A stretch of 58,126 nt of DNA from Methylobacterium sp. (GCF_019745455.1 NZ_JAIETD010000004.1:1-58126); one strand, 5' to 3'. Shown: positions 8,698-19,828, numbered from the stretch's first letter. A program made the numbers and translations. Notes: generated by a model not told the origin, from the sequence alone.

Positions 8698-9324
8698 TCA
8701 GGGCCTCGGTCCGCGCGGCTTGCGCTCCGCCGCCTGAGCGATCGACTGGGCGATGCGCTGCCGAAGATCCTCCGGCAGCTCGATATCGACGAGGCGCCAG
8801 GTCCAGCCGCGCAGGCGCAACCTGACGCGGAACCGTCGCTCCGGCCCTTGGTTCGGCGGGACCGGGATGACGACGGTACGAAACCCACGCATTTCGGACG
8901 CCAGGTAGAAGGCCAGCAATCGTCCGATCCCCTCGATGCGAAGACCCTGCCGCGGTTGCGTCGGCGGCGCCTCGGCGCCGTTCCGGCCGAGATCGAGCGA
9001 TTGCGGCCAGCCATCGTCCAGGAGGTCGACGACAGTGCCCGGGGTGACGAGGGTTTCAACCAGGGGGATCGCCAGGGCGGCGGCGGTGTCGACGATGCGC
9101 TCGCGCGGCTCCGCGGTGCCGGTGGTCTCGGTGCTCGCCCGCGCCGCCGCCGTGGCCTGGCGGATGAGGGAGAGGCGCAAGGTCCTGAAGTTGACGTGAC
9201 GCTCGACATAGGCGGTGTCACCCGCCTGGACGGCTTGCGACAGCCCATAGAGCGCCCAGAACGGCGTCAGCGTGAAGACGAACCAGCCGAGCGCCAGAAC
9301 GATCGGGAGCGACCACCAGCGCAT
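8698..9324 (-). CDS. DUF2939 family membrane-anchored protein
   Basis: 208 residues. One N-terminal membrane segment (about 5-25) is followed by GLSQAVQAGDTAYVERHVNFRTLR, the characteristic start of DUF2939, and a mostly periplasmic domain ending in an Arg/Pro-rich tail. The function is unknown. It is the last gene of the long minus-strand block and starts about 20 bases after rppH. It is convergent with the ROK-like gene with ten bases between stops. Confidence 0.8.
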   Translation of the reverse strand: MRWWSLPIVLALGWFVFTLTPFWALYGLSQAVQAGDTAYVERHVNFRTLRLSLIRQATAAARASTETTGTAEPRERIVDTAAALAIPLVETLVTPGTVVDLLDDGWPQSLDLGRNGAEAPPTQPRQGLRIEGIGRLLAFYLASEMRGFRTVVIPVPPNQGPERRFRVRLRLRGWTWRLVDIELPEDLRQRIAQSIAQAAERKPRGPRP

Positions 9325-9345
9325 GGCGCCCTCAGCCCGCGTGAC

Positions 9346-9897
9346 TCACGGGGAGCCCCGCCATCCGGTGAGGTGCGAGAAGGCCGCCACCACGCCCTCG
9401 TAGACCGGCCGTTTGAACGGCACGATGAGGTCCGGCAGAGACTTCATCGCCTCCCAGCGCCAGGAGTCGAATTCGGATTTATGGGCACCCCCGCCGGGGT
9501 GCAGCACGTCGATCTCGTCCTCGGAACCGGAAAAGCCGAAGGCGAACCACTTCTGGGTCTGGCCGCGGTATCGACCCTTCCAGGCCTGTTTCAGGATCTC
9601 CGGCGGCAGGTCGTAGGACAGCCAGTCCGGTGCTTCGGCGAGCAGTGTCACGCTCGCGGCGGGCACGCTCGTCTCCTCGAAGAGCTCGCGCAAGGCGGCG
9701 GCATAGGGGTCTTCGCCCTCGTCGATCCCACCCTGAGGCATCTGCCAGGCCCGGCCGTCGGCAACGTGCTCCGGCCCCGCATCGGCCCGACGCCGGCCGA
9801 CGAAGACGCGGCCCCTCGCATTCAGCAATGCGACGCCGACGCAGCGGCGGTAAGGCAGTGCGGCTTGAGCAGCGAGGACTGGCTGAGCGATGGTCAT
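9346..9897 (-). CDS. rppH: RNA pyrophosphohydrolase (Nudix)
   Basis: Removes pyrophosphate from the 5' end of triphosphorylated RNA, which starts mRNA decay by RNase E-type enzymes. It may also cleave dinucleoside polyphosphates, as in the related IalA. 183 residues. The Nudix box runs from Gly56 to about 78 (GGIDEG, then RELFEET) and matches GX5EX7REUXEEXGU. The preceding [12 protein letters not shown] and the later [10 protein letters not shown] are typical of RppH. It lies 55 bases downstream of the polysaccharide deacetylase gene, an alphaproteobacterial arrangement. Confidence 0.93.
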   Translation of the reverse strand: MTIAQPVLAAQAALPYRRCVGVALLNARGRVFVGRRRADAGPEHVADGRAWQMPQGGIDEGEDPYAAALRELFEETSVPAASVTLLAEAPDWLSYDLPPEILKQAWKGRYRGQTQKWFAFGFSGSEDEIDVLHPGGGAHKSEFDSWRWEAMKSLPDLIVPFKRPVYEGVVAAFSHLTGWRGSP

Positions 9898-9952
9898 TGA
9901 ACCGGACCATAGGGCAGCCGATGGGGCTCCCGCAACGCGGGAAGCGTTTCTC

Positions 9953-11185
9953 TCACGGGGTTGCGCTGGTGAGGCGAGTGCCCGGCGCCGAGTTCCTCAG
10001 GGCGGCGCTGACGGGAACGAGGCGAACGCCGCGCGCTTCGAGATCGCGCGACCATCGCGAGATCCGCTCGACGGTGAGCGGCAGGGCGGACGCCGACGCG
10101 ATGACGAGTCCCTTGGTTCTCGCCTGTGCCTCGAGCCTTGCAAGTTCCCGGTCGATGGCCTCGGCTCTGGGCACCACATCGACGACGATCTCGGCCCGCG
10201 CCCACGGGGTCTTCATCTTCGCGGCGATGCCCTGGCTCAGCGTACGGGGCGAGGAGCCGTCGTCGAGGAAGCCGAGGCCGCGATTGGCGATCTCCCGCAT
10301 CACGGGCTCGAAGGCAGCGGCGTCGGCCGTGAGCTTGGCCCCCATGAAGTTGACGATGCCGACGAAGCCGCTGAACCGGCTCATCGCCCAGGCGAGCTTG
10401 TCGAGGTTCTCGGCCGGCCGTAGCGTCGTCAGGAGAGTCTGTGGCCCGGGATCGCTGTCAGGATAGTCGAACGGCTCCATCGGCACGTGCAGCAGGATCT
10501 CGTGGCCTGCTTCGCGCGCTCGTGCTGCGCCGCGATCGAGGTCTGCGCCGTAGGGGCTGTAGGCGAGGCTCACGGCCGCCGGCAGCTTGGCGACGGCTGC
10601 AGCGGTGGCGGCCTGACCGATCCCGAGACCAGAGACCACGAGGGCGATGCGGGGACCGCCGGTTACCCCGGCGGGGCGGGCATAGACATCGAGGGCGCGG
10701 ACTCGGCCTTCGCCGAGCTTCGGCAGCGAGCCGTGGCGGCCGCGCTCGGTCAGGCGTGGATCGGGCGCGGCGGCGAGGGTCACGCCCGCCTCGTTCGGGA
10801 CCCGGATGATGACCGCGTCGGTCGGCGCCGCGGTGCCGAGCGGACGCACGACTGTCACACCCGAAGAGCCCTCCACCTCGGTGGCGGAACTCGATCCCGA
10901 GGCCGGCTTTTCGGATGGTGCCGTAACGCTCTTCGAAGAAGTGTCCGGCTCAGCTTCGCGAACATTGATCAGCGCTGTCGCATGCGGCTCGCCCCCAAGA
11001 GGATCTCCGACGAGCGCGACAACAGAGCCGCCGACGACGAGTGCAGCGGCCAGGCCACCGAGGATCGTGCTGCGGGTGAGGCGGAACCGCAGCAGGTCGC
11101 GAAGCCGCTCGGCTCGCGGCACCGCTCTCCCCAAGGGACGTGTCAGGATGTCGTCGGAGGCCACGCCTGCCTGCTTCCTCGGCAC
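9953..11185 (-). CDS. Divergent polysaccharide deacetylase family protein
   Basis: 410 residues from a GTG at 11185. One membrane segment lies at about 39-58, then a low-complexity linker, then the YibQ-type catalytic-like domain from about residue 170 ([56 protein letters not shown]). The usual metal-binding Asp pair (IDDLG) is replaced by VSGLG, as in other alphaproteobacterial members, so deacetylase activity is doubtful. It probably acts in the periplasm on cell-wall glycans, fitting its place between ctpA and rppH. Confidence 0.85.
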   Translation of the reverse strand: MPRKQAGVASDDILTRPLGRAVPRAERLRDLLRFRLTRSTILGGLAAALVVGGSVVALVGDPLGGEPHATALINVREAEPDTSSKSVTAPSEKPASGSSSATEVEGSSGVTVVRPLGTAAPTDAVIIRVPNEAGVTLAAAPDPRLTERGRHGSLPKLGEGRVRALDVYARPAGVTGGPRIALVVSGLGIGQAATAAAVAKLPAAVSLAYSPYGADLDRGAARAREAGHEILLHVPMEPFDYPDSDPGPQTLLTTLRPAENLDKLAWAMSRFSGFVGIVNFMGAKLTADAAAFEPVMREIANRGLGFLDDGSSPRTLSQGIAAKMKTPWARAEIVVDVVPRAEAIDRELARLEAQARTKGLVIASASALPLTVERISRWSRDLEARGVRLVPVSAALRNSAPGTRLTSATP

Positions 11186-11325
11186 CGGAACCGAGCGCCG
11201 GCCATACCTTCCTGAAACGGAAAGCGGCCTCCAGCGTCGGTCTCGCCGACATTGAAGGCCGCTATGGTTAACGTTTGGCTAATTCACCGCCGAGCTTCAC
11301 CACCCGGCAGCGGCTTGAGTCAGCA

Positions 11326-12648
11326 TCAGTTCGGGACGGTCGCCTTCGGCGTGTTGGCCGCACCCTTCTGGATGCCGCGCAACAGGTCCATGGCGGCGAT
11401 GAGCTGCTTGTCCTTGGCGGGGTCCGGCGGGATGTAGGCGGAGGAACCGCCGCGCTCTTCCGCATCCTTCTGCTTCAGGTGTCCCTTCAGGCCGGCTTCG
11501 CCCTTGGTCTCGTCCTTACCCTTGAGCTCGTCCGGGATCTCCTGCGTCACCTCGACGTCCGGCTCGATGCCCTTGGCCTGGATCGACCGGCCCGACGGCG
11601 TGTAGTAGCGCGCCGTCGTCAGGCGGAGCGCGCCGCTGCCGCCGAGCGGGATGATCGACTGCACGGAGCCCTTGCCGAAGGAACGGGTCCCCAGAACGGT
11701 GGCACGCTTGTGATCCTGGAGCGCGCCGGCCACGATCTCGGAGGCCGAGGCCGAACCACCGTTCACGAGCACGACCACGGGCTTGCCCTTGGTGTAGTCG
11801 CCGCCCTTGGCGGAGAACCGCTGGGTCTCGTCGGCATTGCGGCCGCGGGTCGAGACGATCTCGCCGCGATCGAGGAAAGCGTCGGAGACGAGCACGGCCT
11901 GGTCGAGAAGGCCACCGGGATTGTTGCGCAGGTCGAGCACGTAGCCTTTCAGCTTGTCCGCTCCGATCTCGGTCGTCACCTTGTCGATGGCCGAGCGCAG
12001 GCCGTCGAAGGTCTGCTCGTTGAACTGCGTCATGCGGATATAGCCGACGTCGCCGCCCTCGGCGCGCGAACGCACCGGCTTGATCTTGATCACGTCGCGA
12101 TTGAGCGTGACGAGCAACGGCTCCTTCGCCTCCTTGCGGGTGATCTTGAGCTTCACCGGCGAGTTCACCGGTCCCCGCATCTTGTCGACCGCCTGATTCA
12201 GGGTAAGGCCCTGGACCTGATCGTCATCGATCTGCGTGATGATATCGTTGGTCATGATGCCGGCCTTGGAGGCAGGGGTGTCGTCGATCGGGGTGACGAC
12301 CTTGATCAGGCCGTCCTCCATCGTCACCTCGATGCCGAGGCCGCCGAATTCGCCGCGGGTCTGCACCTGCATGTCGCGGAAGCTCTTGGAATCCATGTAG
12401 CTCGAATGCGGATCGAGCGAGGTCAGCATACCGTTGACCGCCGCCTCGATCAGCTTGGCCTCTTCAGGCTTCTCGACGTAGTCGGTGCGGACCTTCTCGA
12501 AAACGTCGCCGAACAGGCTGAGCTGGCGATAGGTCTCCGCGGAGGCGGCCACCGCGCTGGTTCCGGAGAGCAGATGGGTCTGGGTCGCGACGATCGATGT
12601 ACCGGCGCCCAGAAACGCGCCGACCAGAACCAGGGATATCTTGCGCAT
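11326..12648 (-). CDS. ctpA: Carboxy-terminal processing peptidase CtpA (S41)
   Basis: A periplasmic serine protease that trims or degrades envelope proteins. 440 residues from the ATG at 12648 (MRKISLVLVG); the frame extends 13 codons upstream, but that part is inside the envC-like gene. Parts in order: signal/anchor (5-22), a cap helix region with LDPHSSYMD, a PDZ domain (about 98-185, with GIEVTMEDG), and the S41 core with LRNNPGGLL, the nucleophile motif NGGSASASEI (about 296-305) and general-base Lys326 in TRSFGKGS. The ATG overlaps the TAA of the envC-like gene by one base, so the two are coupled. EnvC-type activators and Ctp proteases both control murein hydrolases. Confidence 0.93.
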   Translation of the reverse strand: MRKISLVLVGAFLGAGTSIVATQTHLLSGTSAVAASAETYRQLSLFGDVFEKVRTDYVEKPEEAKLIEAAVNGMLTSLDPHSSYMDSKSFRDMQVQTRGEFGGLGIEVTMEDGLIKVVTPIDDTPASKAGIMTNDIITQIDDDQVQGLTLNQAVDKMRGPVNSPVKLKITRKEAKEPLLVTLNRDVIKIKPVRSRAEGGDVGYIRMTQFNEQTFDGLRSAIDKVTTEIGADKLKGYVLDLRNNPGGLLDQAVLVSDAFLDRGEIVSTRGRNADETQRFSAKGGDYTKGKPVVVLVNGGSASASEIVAGALQDHKRATVLGTRSFGKGSVQSIIPLGGSGALRLTTARYYTPSGRSIQAKGIEPDVEVTQEIPDELKGKDETKGEAGLKGHLKQKDAEERGGSSAYIPPDPAKDKQLIAAMDLLRGIQKGAANTPKATVPN

Positions 12649-14138
12649 TAGCCGCGAACCTTCTCGCTGGGGCTTTTGGCCCACCAAGGCTCCGGATCGA
12701 TGGAGCCCCCGTCCTTCTTGAACTCGACGTAGAGCACCGGATCGTTGCGCCCACCGCCTGGCGGCACCGGATCGGGGCCGCCCTCCCCCATCACCGCCAC
12801 CGGCTCTCCGGCAAGGACGAACTGTCCTACTTCGACGCTGATCTGATCCATGCCTGCCAACACCAGATAGTAGCCATCGCCGGCATTGATGATCAAGAGT
12901 CGCCCGTATGACCGGAATTGCCCGGCAAAGGACACCCAGCCATCGGCCGGCGACGAGACCACCGCCTTCGGCCGAGTGGCAAATGTGATGCCGCGGGCGG
13001 GGCTTCCAGTGCCGTCCGGCTGATTGAAACTGCGCACTAAATTGCCGCTCACCGGCCGTGGCAGGTCGCCGCGGGCGTCGGCGAACCGGATCTTCGGAGC
13101 GAGCCTCGCCGGGTCGCGCGTCCCCGCTGCGGCAAATCGTTCCTGCGTCGCGCGCGCCTCCCGCGTTTCGGCGTTCCGGGCCTCTTCGGCAGCCCGCCGA
13201 GCCGAGGCGACGTCGCTCTCCATCCGCTCCAGGAGCTCCTTCAAACTACGCGCCTGAAGCGCGAGTTCGGCGGTGCGCGCCCGTTCGGTCGCAATGCCGC
13301 TCTCGACTTCCGCGAGGCGCGTCCGGCGCGCCGTCATCAGGACGTTGAGGCGCTGCCGCTCCTTCGCCCAGCCGGCGAGATCGGTCTGCAGCGCTTGGCG
13401 GTCTCTGGCGATGACGCCCCTGAGCCGCACCATCTCGCCGAGGTCGGCCGCCAGGGTTTCGGCCTCCCCGCGCAGTTCCGGTACGACCGCGCCGAGCATC
13501 ATCGAGGTACGGATCACGACGAGGACGTCCTCGGGCTGGACGAGTACCGCCGGCGGCGGGCGTCGGCCCATACGCTGCAGGGCCGCGAGGATCTCGGCGA
13601 TGACGCCGCGCCTCGCTTCAAGGGAACGGCGGATCGCAGCCTCGCTCTCGGTCAGGGAGCGCAGGCGCTCCTCGAGCCGTGTCATCCGGTCTTCGGTCGC
13701 CTGGGATTGGCGGGCCGCATCGAGGAGGGCAGCATTGAGCTTCGCCCGGTCCCCTCCGATCGAGGCGATCTCGGCTTCGAGCTGTGCTTTGGCACTTGCG
13801 GATGCGGCAAGAGCCTCTTCGACACGCTTCAGGTTCTCGGCCCGCCGGGCCTTCTCGTCGAGGGATGCCTGGATCGCGTCGGAAGTCGCATTCGACGGCG
13901 GTGCCTGGCCGAAGACAGAATGGGCGCTTGCCAGCAGCCAGAGCGCGAGCGCGCCAATGGCTAGGCGCGCGGAGATGAAGCGCGGGTCCCCAATCCTGGA
14001 AGGAGAGGGACAGGGTGAGGCGAGCCTTCCATCCGGAGAAGTCACACGCCTCGCGCCGACCTTCTCCATCCACGTGAGGGAGCACCATGCAGGCTTCACG
14101 GTCATTGGGGGGACGGACGTCTGGCTCTGGCCTCTCAT
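12648..14138 (-). CDS. EnvC-like murein hydrolase activator with degenerate M23 domain
   Basis: 496 residues when read from the ATG that overlaps the rlmH stop (ATGA at 14135-14138). A long coiled coil (about 90-330) is followed by a LytM/M23 domain. In that domain the usual zinc ligands are missing: the HxGxD site reads ARGITFATR and the HxH site reads YYLVLAG. It should therefore activate amidases rather than cut peptidoglycan itself, as EnvC does. Oddly, the hydrophobic signal segment (LAIGALALWLLASA) lies only at about residues 59-72. The DNA for residues about 14-57 looks like an intergenic-type repeat (see repeat entry), so the N-terminus is either extended or wrongly placed. Confidence 0.85.
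   Translation of the reverse strand: MRGQSQTSVPPMTVKPAWCSLTWMEKVGARRVTSPDGRLASPCPSPSRIGDPRFISARLAIGALALWLLASAHSVFGQAPPSNATSDAIQASLDEKARRAENLKRVEEALAASASAKAQLEAEIASIGGDRAKLNAALLDAARQSQATEDRMTRLEERLRSLTESEAAIRRSLEARRGVIAEILAALQRMGRRPPPAVLVQPEDVLVVIRTSMMLGAVVPELRGEAETLAADLGEMVRLRGVIARDRQALQTDLAGWAKERQRLNVLMTARRTRLAEVESGIATERARTAELALQARSLKELLERMESDVASARRAAEEARNAETREARATQERFAAAGTRDPARLAPKIRFADARGDLPRPVSGNLVRSFNQPDGTGSPARGITFATRPKAVVSSPADGWVSFAGQFRSYGRLLIINAGDGYYLVLAGMDQISVEVGQFVLAGEPVAVMGEGGPDPVPPGGGRNDPVLYVEFKKDGGSIDPEPWWAKSPSEKVRG
13990..14090. repeat. Putative intergenic-type repeat inside 5' end of the envC-like gene
   Basis: The plus strand here carries blocks of the kind GGAAGGAGAGGG, CAGGGTGAGG, CCATCCGGA, CCTTCTCCATCC and CACGTGAGGGAG. 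Such purine/pyrimidine-skewed blocks with partial inverted symmetry are typical of short palindromic repeats between genes in methylobacteria and rhizobia. Here the element stays open in the reading frame and separates the start codon from the signal segment. The boundaries are approximate, and identity as a multi-copy repeat rests on recall, not on a search. Confidence 0.4.
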
Positions 14139-14635
14139 GCTTCGTCGGGGTCGCCGCGGTGATAGGGATGGCCGGACAGGATGGTGAGCGAGCGGTAAAC
14201 CTGCTCCAGCGCGAGGACGCGCACAAGGCCGTGCGGCAGGGTCGCCGCCCCGAACGACAGCGCAAGGTCGGCTCTTGACCGCACGCTCGGGTCGAGCCCA
14301 TCGGGCCCGCCGACGACGACGACGAGGGCGGGTTTCGCTTCATCCCGCCAGCCCGCGAGCCGCTCGGCGAGGGCAGGACTCGTCACGTCGCTTCGCCCTC
14401 GCTCGTCGTAGACGACGATGGCGGCTGCATTACCGCAATGAGAAAGGATCGCGGCCGCCTCCTCCGCGCAGCGGTCCGGTGCGCGGCGGGCGCGGCTCTC
14501 GGGGATCTCGACGACATCGCAGCCAGCAAAGCCGAGCCCGCGGGCCATCTGCGCCGAACGTTCCCGGTAGCGGGCCGCAAGATCGCGCTCCGGCCCGGCT
14601 TTCAGGCGACCGATCGCCGCTACGACGAGGCGCAT
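14135..14635 (-). CDS. rlmH: 23S rRNA (pseudouridine1915-N3)-methyltransferase
   Basis: A SPOUT methyltransferase that methylates pseudouridine 1915 in helix 69 of 23S rRNA on assembled ribosomes. The 166-residue length is normal. It starts MRLVVAAIGRLKAGPERDLAARY, with the SAM-binding knot loop VVVVGGPDGLD and the C-terminal family signature EQVYRSLTILSGHPYHR. It lies 30 bases downstream of rsfS, and its stop overlaps the envC-like start, fitting a ribosome-biogenesis operon. Confidence 0.96.
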   Translation of the reverse strand: MRLVVAAIGRLKAGPERDLAARYRERSAQMARGLGFAGCDVVEIPESRARRAPDRCAEEAAAILSHCGNAAAIVVYDERGRSDVTSPALAERLAGWRDEAKPALVVVVGGPDGLDPSVRSRADLALSFGAATLPHGLVRVLALEQVYRSLTILSGHPYHRGDPDEA

Positions 14636-14665
14636 GAGGCGATGCTTCTCGTCGTGCCGAGCCCG

Positions 14666-15100
14666 TCAGCCAGCCAAGAGTCCGGCCGGGCGGTCGACGC
14701 CCCACATCTTCTCGAGATTGTAGAAGCCCCGCACTTCGGGCCGGAAGATATGGACGATCACGTCGCCCGCATCGATCAGGACCCAATCGCAGGCCGGCAA
14801 GCCTTCGACGCGGGCATTGCCGAACCCCTTGGACTTCATGTCCTGGAGGATCCGGTCGGCGATGGCGCCGACATGGCGCTGGGACCGGCCCGAGGTGATG
14901 ATCATCGTATCGGCCAAGGACGTCTTGCCGTTGAGGTCGATCTCGATCGTCTCCTCGGCCTTCATGTCCTCGATGCAATCGAGCGCAAGCGCCCGGAGAT
15001 CGCCAATGGTCTTATCGGCTGCTGCGTCGGAACCCGCGGTTCCGTGGTTGATCGGCGAAGTCAGTGTCCTGGTTCCTCGACATGATGACGGGCTTGTCAT
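14666..15100 (-). CDS. rsfS: Ribosomal silencing factor RsfS
   Basis: Binds ribosomal protein uL14 and blocks joining of the 50S and 30S subunits in stationary phase or starvation. 144 residues. The RsfS/DUF143 core runs from about residue 33, with KAEETIEIDLNGKTSLADTM and MIITSGRSQRHVGAIAD, and later DWVLIDAGDVIVHIFRPEVR followed by YNLEKMWG. The first 30 residues are not conserved in the family, so a later start is possible. It begins five bases after the nadD stop and is co-transcribed with it, as in many bacteria. Confidence 0.95.
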   Translation of the reverse strand: MTSPSSCRGTRTLTSPINHGTAGSDAAADKTIGDLRALALDCIEDMKAEETIEIDLNGKTSLADTMIITSGRSQRHVGAIADRILQDMKSKGFGNARVEGLPACDWVLIDAGDVIVHIFRPEVRGFYNLEKMWGVDRPAGLLAG

Positions 15101-15105
15101 CGTTC

Positions 15106-15789
15106 TTATCCTACTTGCCCGAGATTGATATCATCTCGGGTCGTTTTCAATAGTCCCGCGCGGTTCTCACCCATGCGCCGGATCGCGGTCGACGAGAGCT
15201 GCGAGCGCGGCCCATGCAGGAAGGTCCAGGCCGGGGCCGCCCTGTCGGCGAGTGTTGCCGCGTCCCGTTCGGGAAGGCGCCAGCGCGCCAAGGCTCGCGC
15301 AGCCCGGCCGACAGGCGCCGAGAGGGTGTAGCCAGGGCGGTCGATGACTGCGATCGGCATCAACTCGGCGATTTCGCGATATCCCTGCCAGCGGTGGAAG
15401 CCCGCGAGGCTGTCCGCACCCATGAGCCAGACGAAATGGACCGCCGGATGCCGCGAAACCAGGTAGCGCAGGCTTTGGCGGGTGTAGCGGGCGCCGATTT
15501 CGCTCTCGAAAGCGGTCACGGCGATCTGCGGATGGGCGGCGACCAACGCTGCCGCCGCGACCCGAACCGTGGCGGGTGCCAGCCGGTCCCGGTCCTTCAG
15601 GGGATTGCCCGGCGTGACCATCCACCAGATCCGGTCGAGGCCAAGGCGTCTCAGCGCCACCAGGCTGACATGGCGGTGGCCGGCATGGGCCGGGTCGAAG
15701 GACCCGCCATAGAGGCCGATCCGCATGCCCGGATAGGCCGGCGGCAGCCGCACCGGCAGGCCGGCATCAAGCCGACGCGGAAAGGGCAA
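15106..15789 (-). CDS. nadD: Nicotinate-nucleotide adenylyltransferase
   Basis: Transfers AMP from ATP to nicotinate mononucleotide to make deamido-NAD, in NAD synthesis. 227 residues with the nucleotidyltransferase motif GGSFDPAHAGH at 28-38, the substrate loop GADSLAGFHRW and the C-terminal SSTAIR motif. Homologues usually start near MRIGLYGGSFD (residue 22 here), so the first 21 residues may not be translated. It lies between proA and rsfS on the minus strand. Confidence 0.95.
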   Translation of the reverse strand: MPFPRRLDAGLPVRLPPAYPGMRIGLYGGSFDPAHAGHRHVSLVALRRLGLDRIWWMVTPGNPLKDRDRLAPATVRVAAAALVAAHPQIAVTAFESEIGARYTRQSLRYLVSRHPAVHFVWLMGADSLAGFHRWQGYREIAELMPIAVIDRPGYTLSAPVGRAARALARWRLPERDAATLADRAAPAWTFLHGPRSQLSSTAIRRMGENRAGLLKTTRDDINLGQVG

Positions 15790-15816
15790 GGCCTGCGAGG
15801 GCTTCGATCCGTGACG

Positions 15817-17121
15817 TCACGGGCGGGTCTGCCCGCTGCCGTGGACGCGATACTTGAAGGTGGTGAGCTGCTCGATGCCGACGGGCCCGCGGGCATGCAT
15901 CCGGCCCGTGGCGATGCCGATCTCGGCGCCGAAGCCGAACTCGCCGCCATCGGCGAATTGCGTCGAGGCGTTATGGACCACAATCGCGGAATCGACCTCG
16001 GCGAGGAAGCGCGTCGCCTCGGCGTCGTCCTCGGTGACGATCGCATCGGTATGGTGCGAGCCGAAGCTCTCGATATGGGCGATGGCCGCGTCGAGGCCCT
16101 CGACCACACGAACCGCGATGATGGCGTCGAGATACTCGGTCCGCCAATCGGCCTCGGTCGCCGGCACGACGCGGTGATCCGCGGCCCGAACCGTCTCGTC
16201 GCCGCGGACTGCGCAGCCCGCCTCGATCAGCATCTCGACCAGCGGCTTGAGGTGGGTCTCGGCGCAGGCGCGATCGACCAGCAGGGTTTCGGCAGCGCCG
16301 CAGATGCCGGTTCGGCGCATCTTGCTGTTGAGCACGATGCTGCGCGCCATGGCGAGGTCCGCCGAGGCCGCGACGTAGACGTGGTTGATCCCGTCGAGAT
16401 GGGCGAAGACCGGGACGCGCGCCTCGGCGTGGACCCGCTCGACGAGGCCGCGACCGCCGCGCGGCACGATCACGTCGATGCAGCCGTCCAGGCCCGACAG
16501 CATCGCACCGACGGCGGCGCGGTCCCGCGTCGGCACGATCTGGACGGCGTCGGCGGGCAGGCCCGAGGCCACGAGCCCGGCGCGCATGGTGTCGGCGATG
16601 GCGACAGCGGTACGATGGCTGTCCGATCCTGCTCGCAGGATCGCGGCGTTGCCGGCCTTGAGGCAGAGCCCGCCGGCATCGGCGGTCACGTTGGGCCGGC
16701 TCTCGAAGATGACTCCAATGACGCCGAGCGGGACCGCGATGCGCTCGATCAGCAGGCCGTTCGGCCGCTCGAAGGCGGCGACCTGACGGCCGACCGGATC
16801 GGGCAATGCCCCGATCTTCTCGACCGCTTCGGCGATGCCGGCGAGGCGCCCGGCATCGAGCGTGAGACGATCGATGAGCGCGCTCGTCTGTCCGGCAGCT
16901 TTCGCGGCGGCGACGTCGACCGCGTTCTCGGACAGGATCTCGGCGCCCGCAGCGCGCAGATGCTCCGCGATGGTCCGCAGGGCGATGTCCTTGGTCTGGG
17001 CCGAGGCGAGCGCGATGAGGCGGGCGGCCGCACGGGCGCGCCGGCCGATGCCGCGCATCTCGTCCGCGAGGCTGCCATCCAGGGCGAAATCGGGTCTCAG
17101 GTTCACGAAGGGCACCGCCAT
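15817..17121 (-). CDS. proA: Gamma-glutamyl phosphate reductase
   Basis: Second enzyme of proline synthesis: reduces gamma-glutamyl phosphate to glutamate semialdehyde with NADPH. 434 residues, slightly longer than the usual ~415. Recognised from [17 protein letters not shown], the catalytic cysteine in [15 protein letters not shown], and the C-terminal [21 protein letters not shown]. It lies 83 bases downstream of proB and is probably co-transcribed with it. Confidence 0.97.
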   Translation of the reverse strand: MAVPFVNLRPDFALDGSLADEMRGIGRRARAAARLIALASAQTKDIALRTIAEHLRAAGAEILSENAVDVAAAKAAGQTSALIDRLTLDAGRLAGIAEAVEKIGALPDPVGRQVAAFERPNGLLIERIAVPLGVIGVIFESRPNVTADAGGLCLKAGNAAILRAGSDSHRTAVAIADTMRAGLVASGLPADAVQIVPTRDRAAVGAMLSGLDGCIDVIVPRGGRGLVERVHAEARVPVFAHLDGINHVYVAASADLAMARSIVLNSKMRRTGICGAAETLLVDRACAETHLKPLVEMLIEAGCAVRGDETVRAADHRVVPATEADWRTEYLDAIIAVRVVEGLDAAIAHIESFGSHHTDAIVTEDDAEATRFLAEVDSAIVVHNASTQFADGGEFGFGAEIGIATGRMHARGPVGIEQLTTFKYRVHGSGQTRP

Positions 17122-17204
17122 CTCCCCGCGGCATCGGAAATGGGCGGCCGCGCACGAAGCCGTCTCTCATGCCATCCGGGCTGCGGCAAAACAAGCTTCA
17201 GTAC

Positions 17205-18326
17205 CTATTCGCCGACGATCGCCATGTCGTCGCGATGCACCATCTCCGCGCGGCCGGGATGTGTGAGGAACTCGGCGATCTCGCGGCTGGGACGGCCGAT
17301 GATACGTGCCGCCTGATCGCTGTCATAAGCGACGAGGCCGCGGCCGAGGGTGCGGCCGGCCCGATCGCGGATGATGACGGCATCGCCGCGCCCGAAGCTG
17401 CCCTCGATCGCCTTCACGCCGACCGGCAGCAGGCTCGCCCCGACCTGCAGCGCCTTCGCCGCGCCTTCGTCGATGACGAGGACGCCGCGCGGCTCCAGCG
17501 ATCCGGCAATCCAGGTCTTGCGCGCCGCCACGGGGTTCGAGCCGGACAGGAACCAGGTGCAGCGCCCTCCTTCGAGGATGGTGCGAAGGGGATTCTTCTC
17601 ACGCCCGTCCGCGATGATCATGTGGGTGCCGCCGCCGACAGCGATCTGCGCCGCCTCGACCTTCGTGCGCATGCCGCCGCGGGACAATTCCGAGGCCGGG
17701 CCGCCGGCCATCGCTTCGATCTCGGGGGTGATCCGCTCGACGAGCGGAAGGTGCTGGGCGCTCGGGTCGCTCGCCGGGGGGGCCGTATAGAGGCCGTCGA
17801 TATCCGAGAACAGCACCAGCACGTCTGCGCCGATCATCGTGGCGACGCGGGCGGCGAGGCGGTCGTTGTCGCCGTAGCGGATCTCGCTCGTCGCCACGGT
17901 GTCGTTCTCGTTGACGACGGGCACGGCGCGGACCTCGAGGAGCTTCAGCACGGTGGCACGGGCGTTGAGATAGCGCCGACGCTCCTCGGTATCCTGCGGC
18001 GTCACCAGGATCTGGCCCGCGACGATGCCGTGATGGCCGAGGGCCTCCGACCAGTAGCGCGCCAGCGCGATCTGCCCGACCGCCGCCGCCGCCTGGCTCT
18101 CCTCCAGCCGCAAGGTGCCCGGCGGATAGCCGAGCACGGTTCGCCCGAGGGCGATGGAGCCCGACGAAACCACGAGCACGTCGACGCCGCGTGCATGAAG
18201 GTCGGCGACATCCTCGGCGAGTGCAGCGAGCCAGGCATGCCGCAGCCGCCCGCGCTCACGATCGACGAGGAGCGCCGATCCGACCTTGATGACGACGCGG
18301 CGGAAATCTGGGAGCGAGGGAGTCAT
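17205..18326 (-). CDS. proB: Glutamate 5-kinase
   Basis: Phosphorylates glutamate to gamma-glutamyl phosphate, the feedback-regulated first step of proline synthesis. 373 residues from the ATG at 18326 ([21 protein letters not shown]). The longer upstream frame covers the obgE end region and lacks similarity. The amino acid kinase domain (8-265) shows [10 protein letters not shown] and [13 protein letters not shown] domain fills about residues 280-360 ([15 protein letters not shown]), as in most proteobacterial ProB. It lies 52 bases after obgE. Confidence 0.97.
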   Translation of the reverse strand: MTPSLPDFRRVVIKVGSALLVDRERGRLRHAWLAALAEDVADLHARGVDVLVVSSGSIALGRTVLGYPPGTLRLEESQAAAAVGQIALARYWSEALGHHGIVAGQILVTPQDTEERRRYLNARATVLKLLEVRAVPVVNENDTVATSEIRYGDNDRLAARVATMIGADVLVLFSDIDGLYTAPPASDPSAQHLPLVERITPEIEAMAGGPASELSRGGMRTKVEAAQIAVGGGTHMIIADGREKNPLRTILEGGRCTWFLSGSNPVAARKTWIAGSLEPRGVLVIDEGAAKALQVGASLLPVGVKAIEGSFGRGDAVIIRDRAGRTLGRGLVAYDSDQAARIIGRPSREIAEFLTHPGRAEMVHRDDMAIVGE

Positions 18327-18378
18327 GATCTGCCTAGGGAAAGGCCAAGGCTTCCCGATAGCAGGCCTTCGCGTATGC

Positions 18379-19543
<1,165 letters not shown>

Positions 19544-19561
19544 CCGCACGGAAGCGCGACG

Positions 19562-19828
19562 TTACTCGGCCGCTTCCTGGAACGGGATCACCGCTACGAA
19601 GGCGCGGCCGCGCTTGGTCTGAAACTCGACCCGGCCGTCGGCCTTGGCGAACAGGGTGTGGTCCGTGCCCATGCCGACGTTGACGCCGGGATGGAACTTG
19701 GTGCCGCGCTGGCGAACGATGATGTTGCCGGCGATGACGGCTTCCGAGCCGAACTTCTTCACGCCGAGGCGCTGGCCGGCCGAGTCGCGGCCGTTGCGGG
19801 ACGAGCCGCCTGCTTTCTTGTGGGCCAT
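19562..19828 (-). CDS. rpmA: 50S ribosomal protein L27 (bL27)
   Basis: An 88-residue ribosomal protein near the peptidyl transferase centre. It starts [18 protein letters not shown], the conserved N-terminal tail that reaches the P-site tRNA. No N-terminal extension of the Firmicute type is present, so no prior cleavage is needed. The [10 protein letters not shown] and GTDHTLFA motifs are typical. It follows rplU by 37 bases. Confidence 0.98.
   Translation of the reverse strand: MAHKKAGGSSRNGRDSAGQRLGVKKFGSEAVIAGNIIVRQRGTKFHPGVNVGMGTDHTLFAKADGRVEFQTKRGRAFVAVIPFQEAAE

Noticed and set aside
15214..17316. A 700-codon plus-strand open frame opposite proA and nadD
   Set aside because: Very high GC leaves antisense frames open. 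Its product lacks known motifs, while the minus strand encodes clear ProA and NadD.
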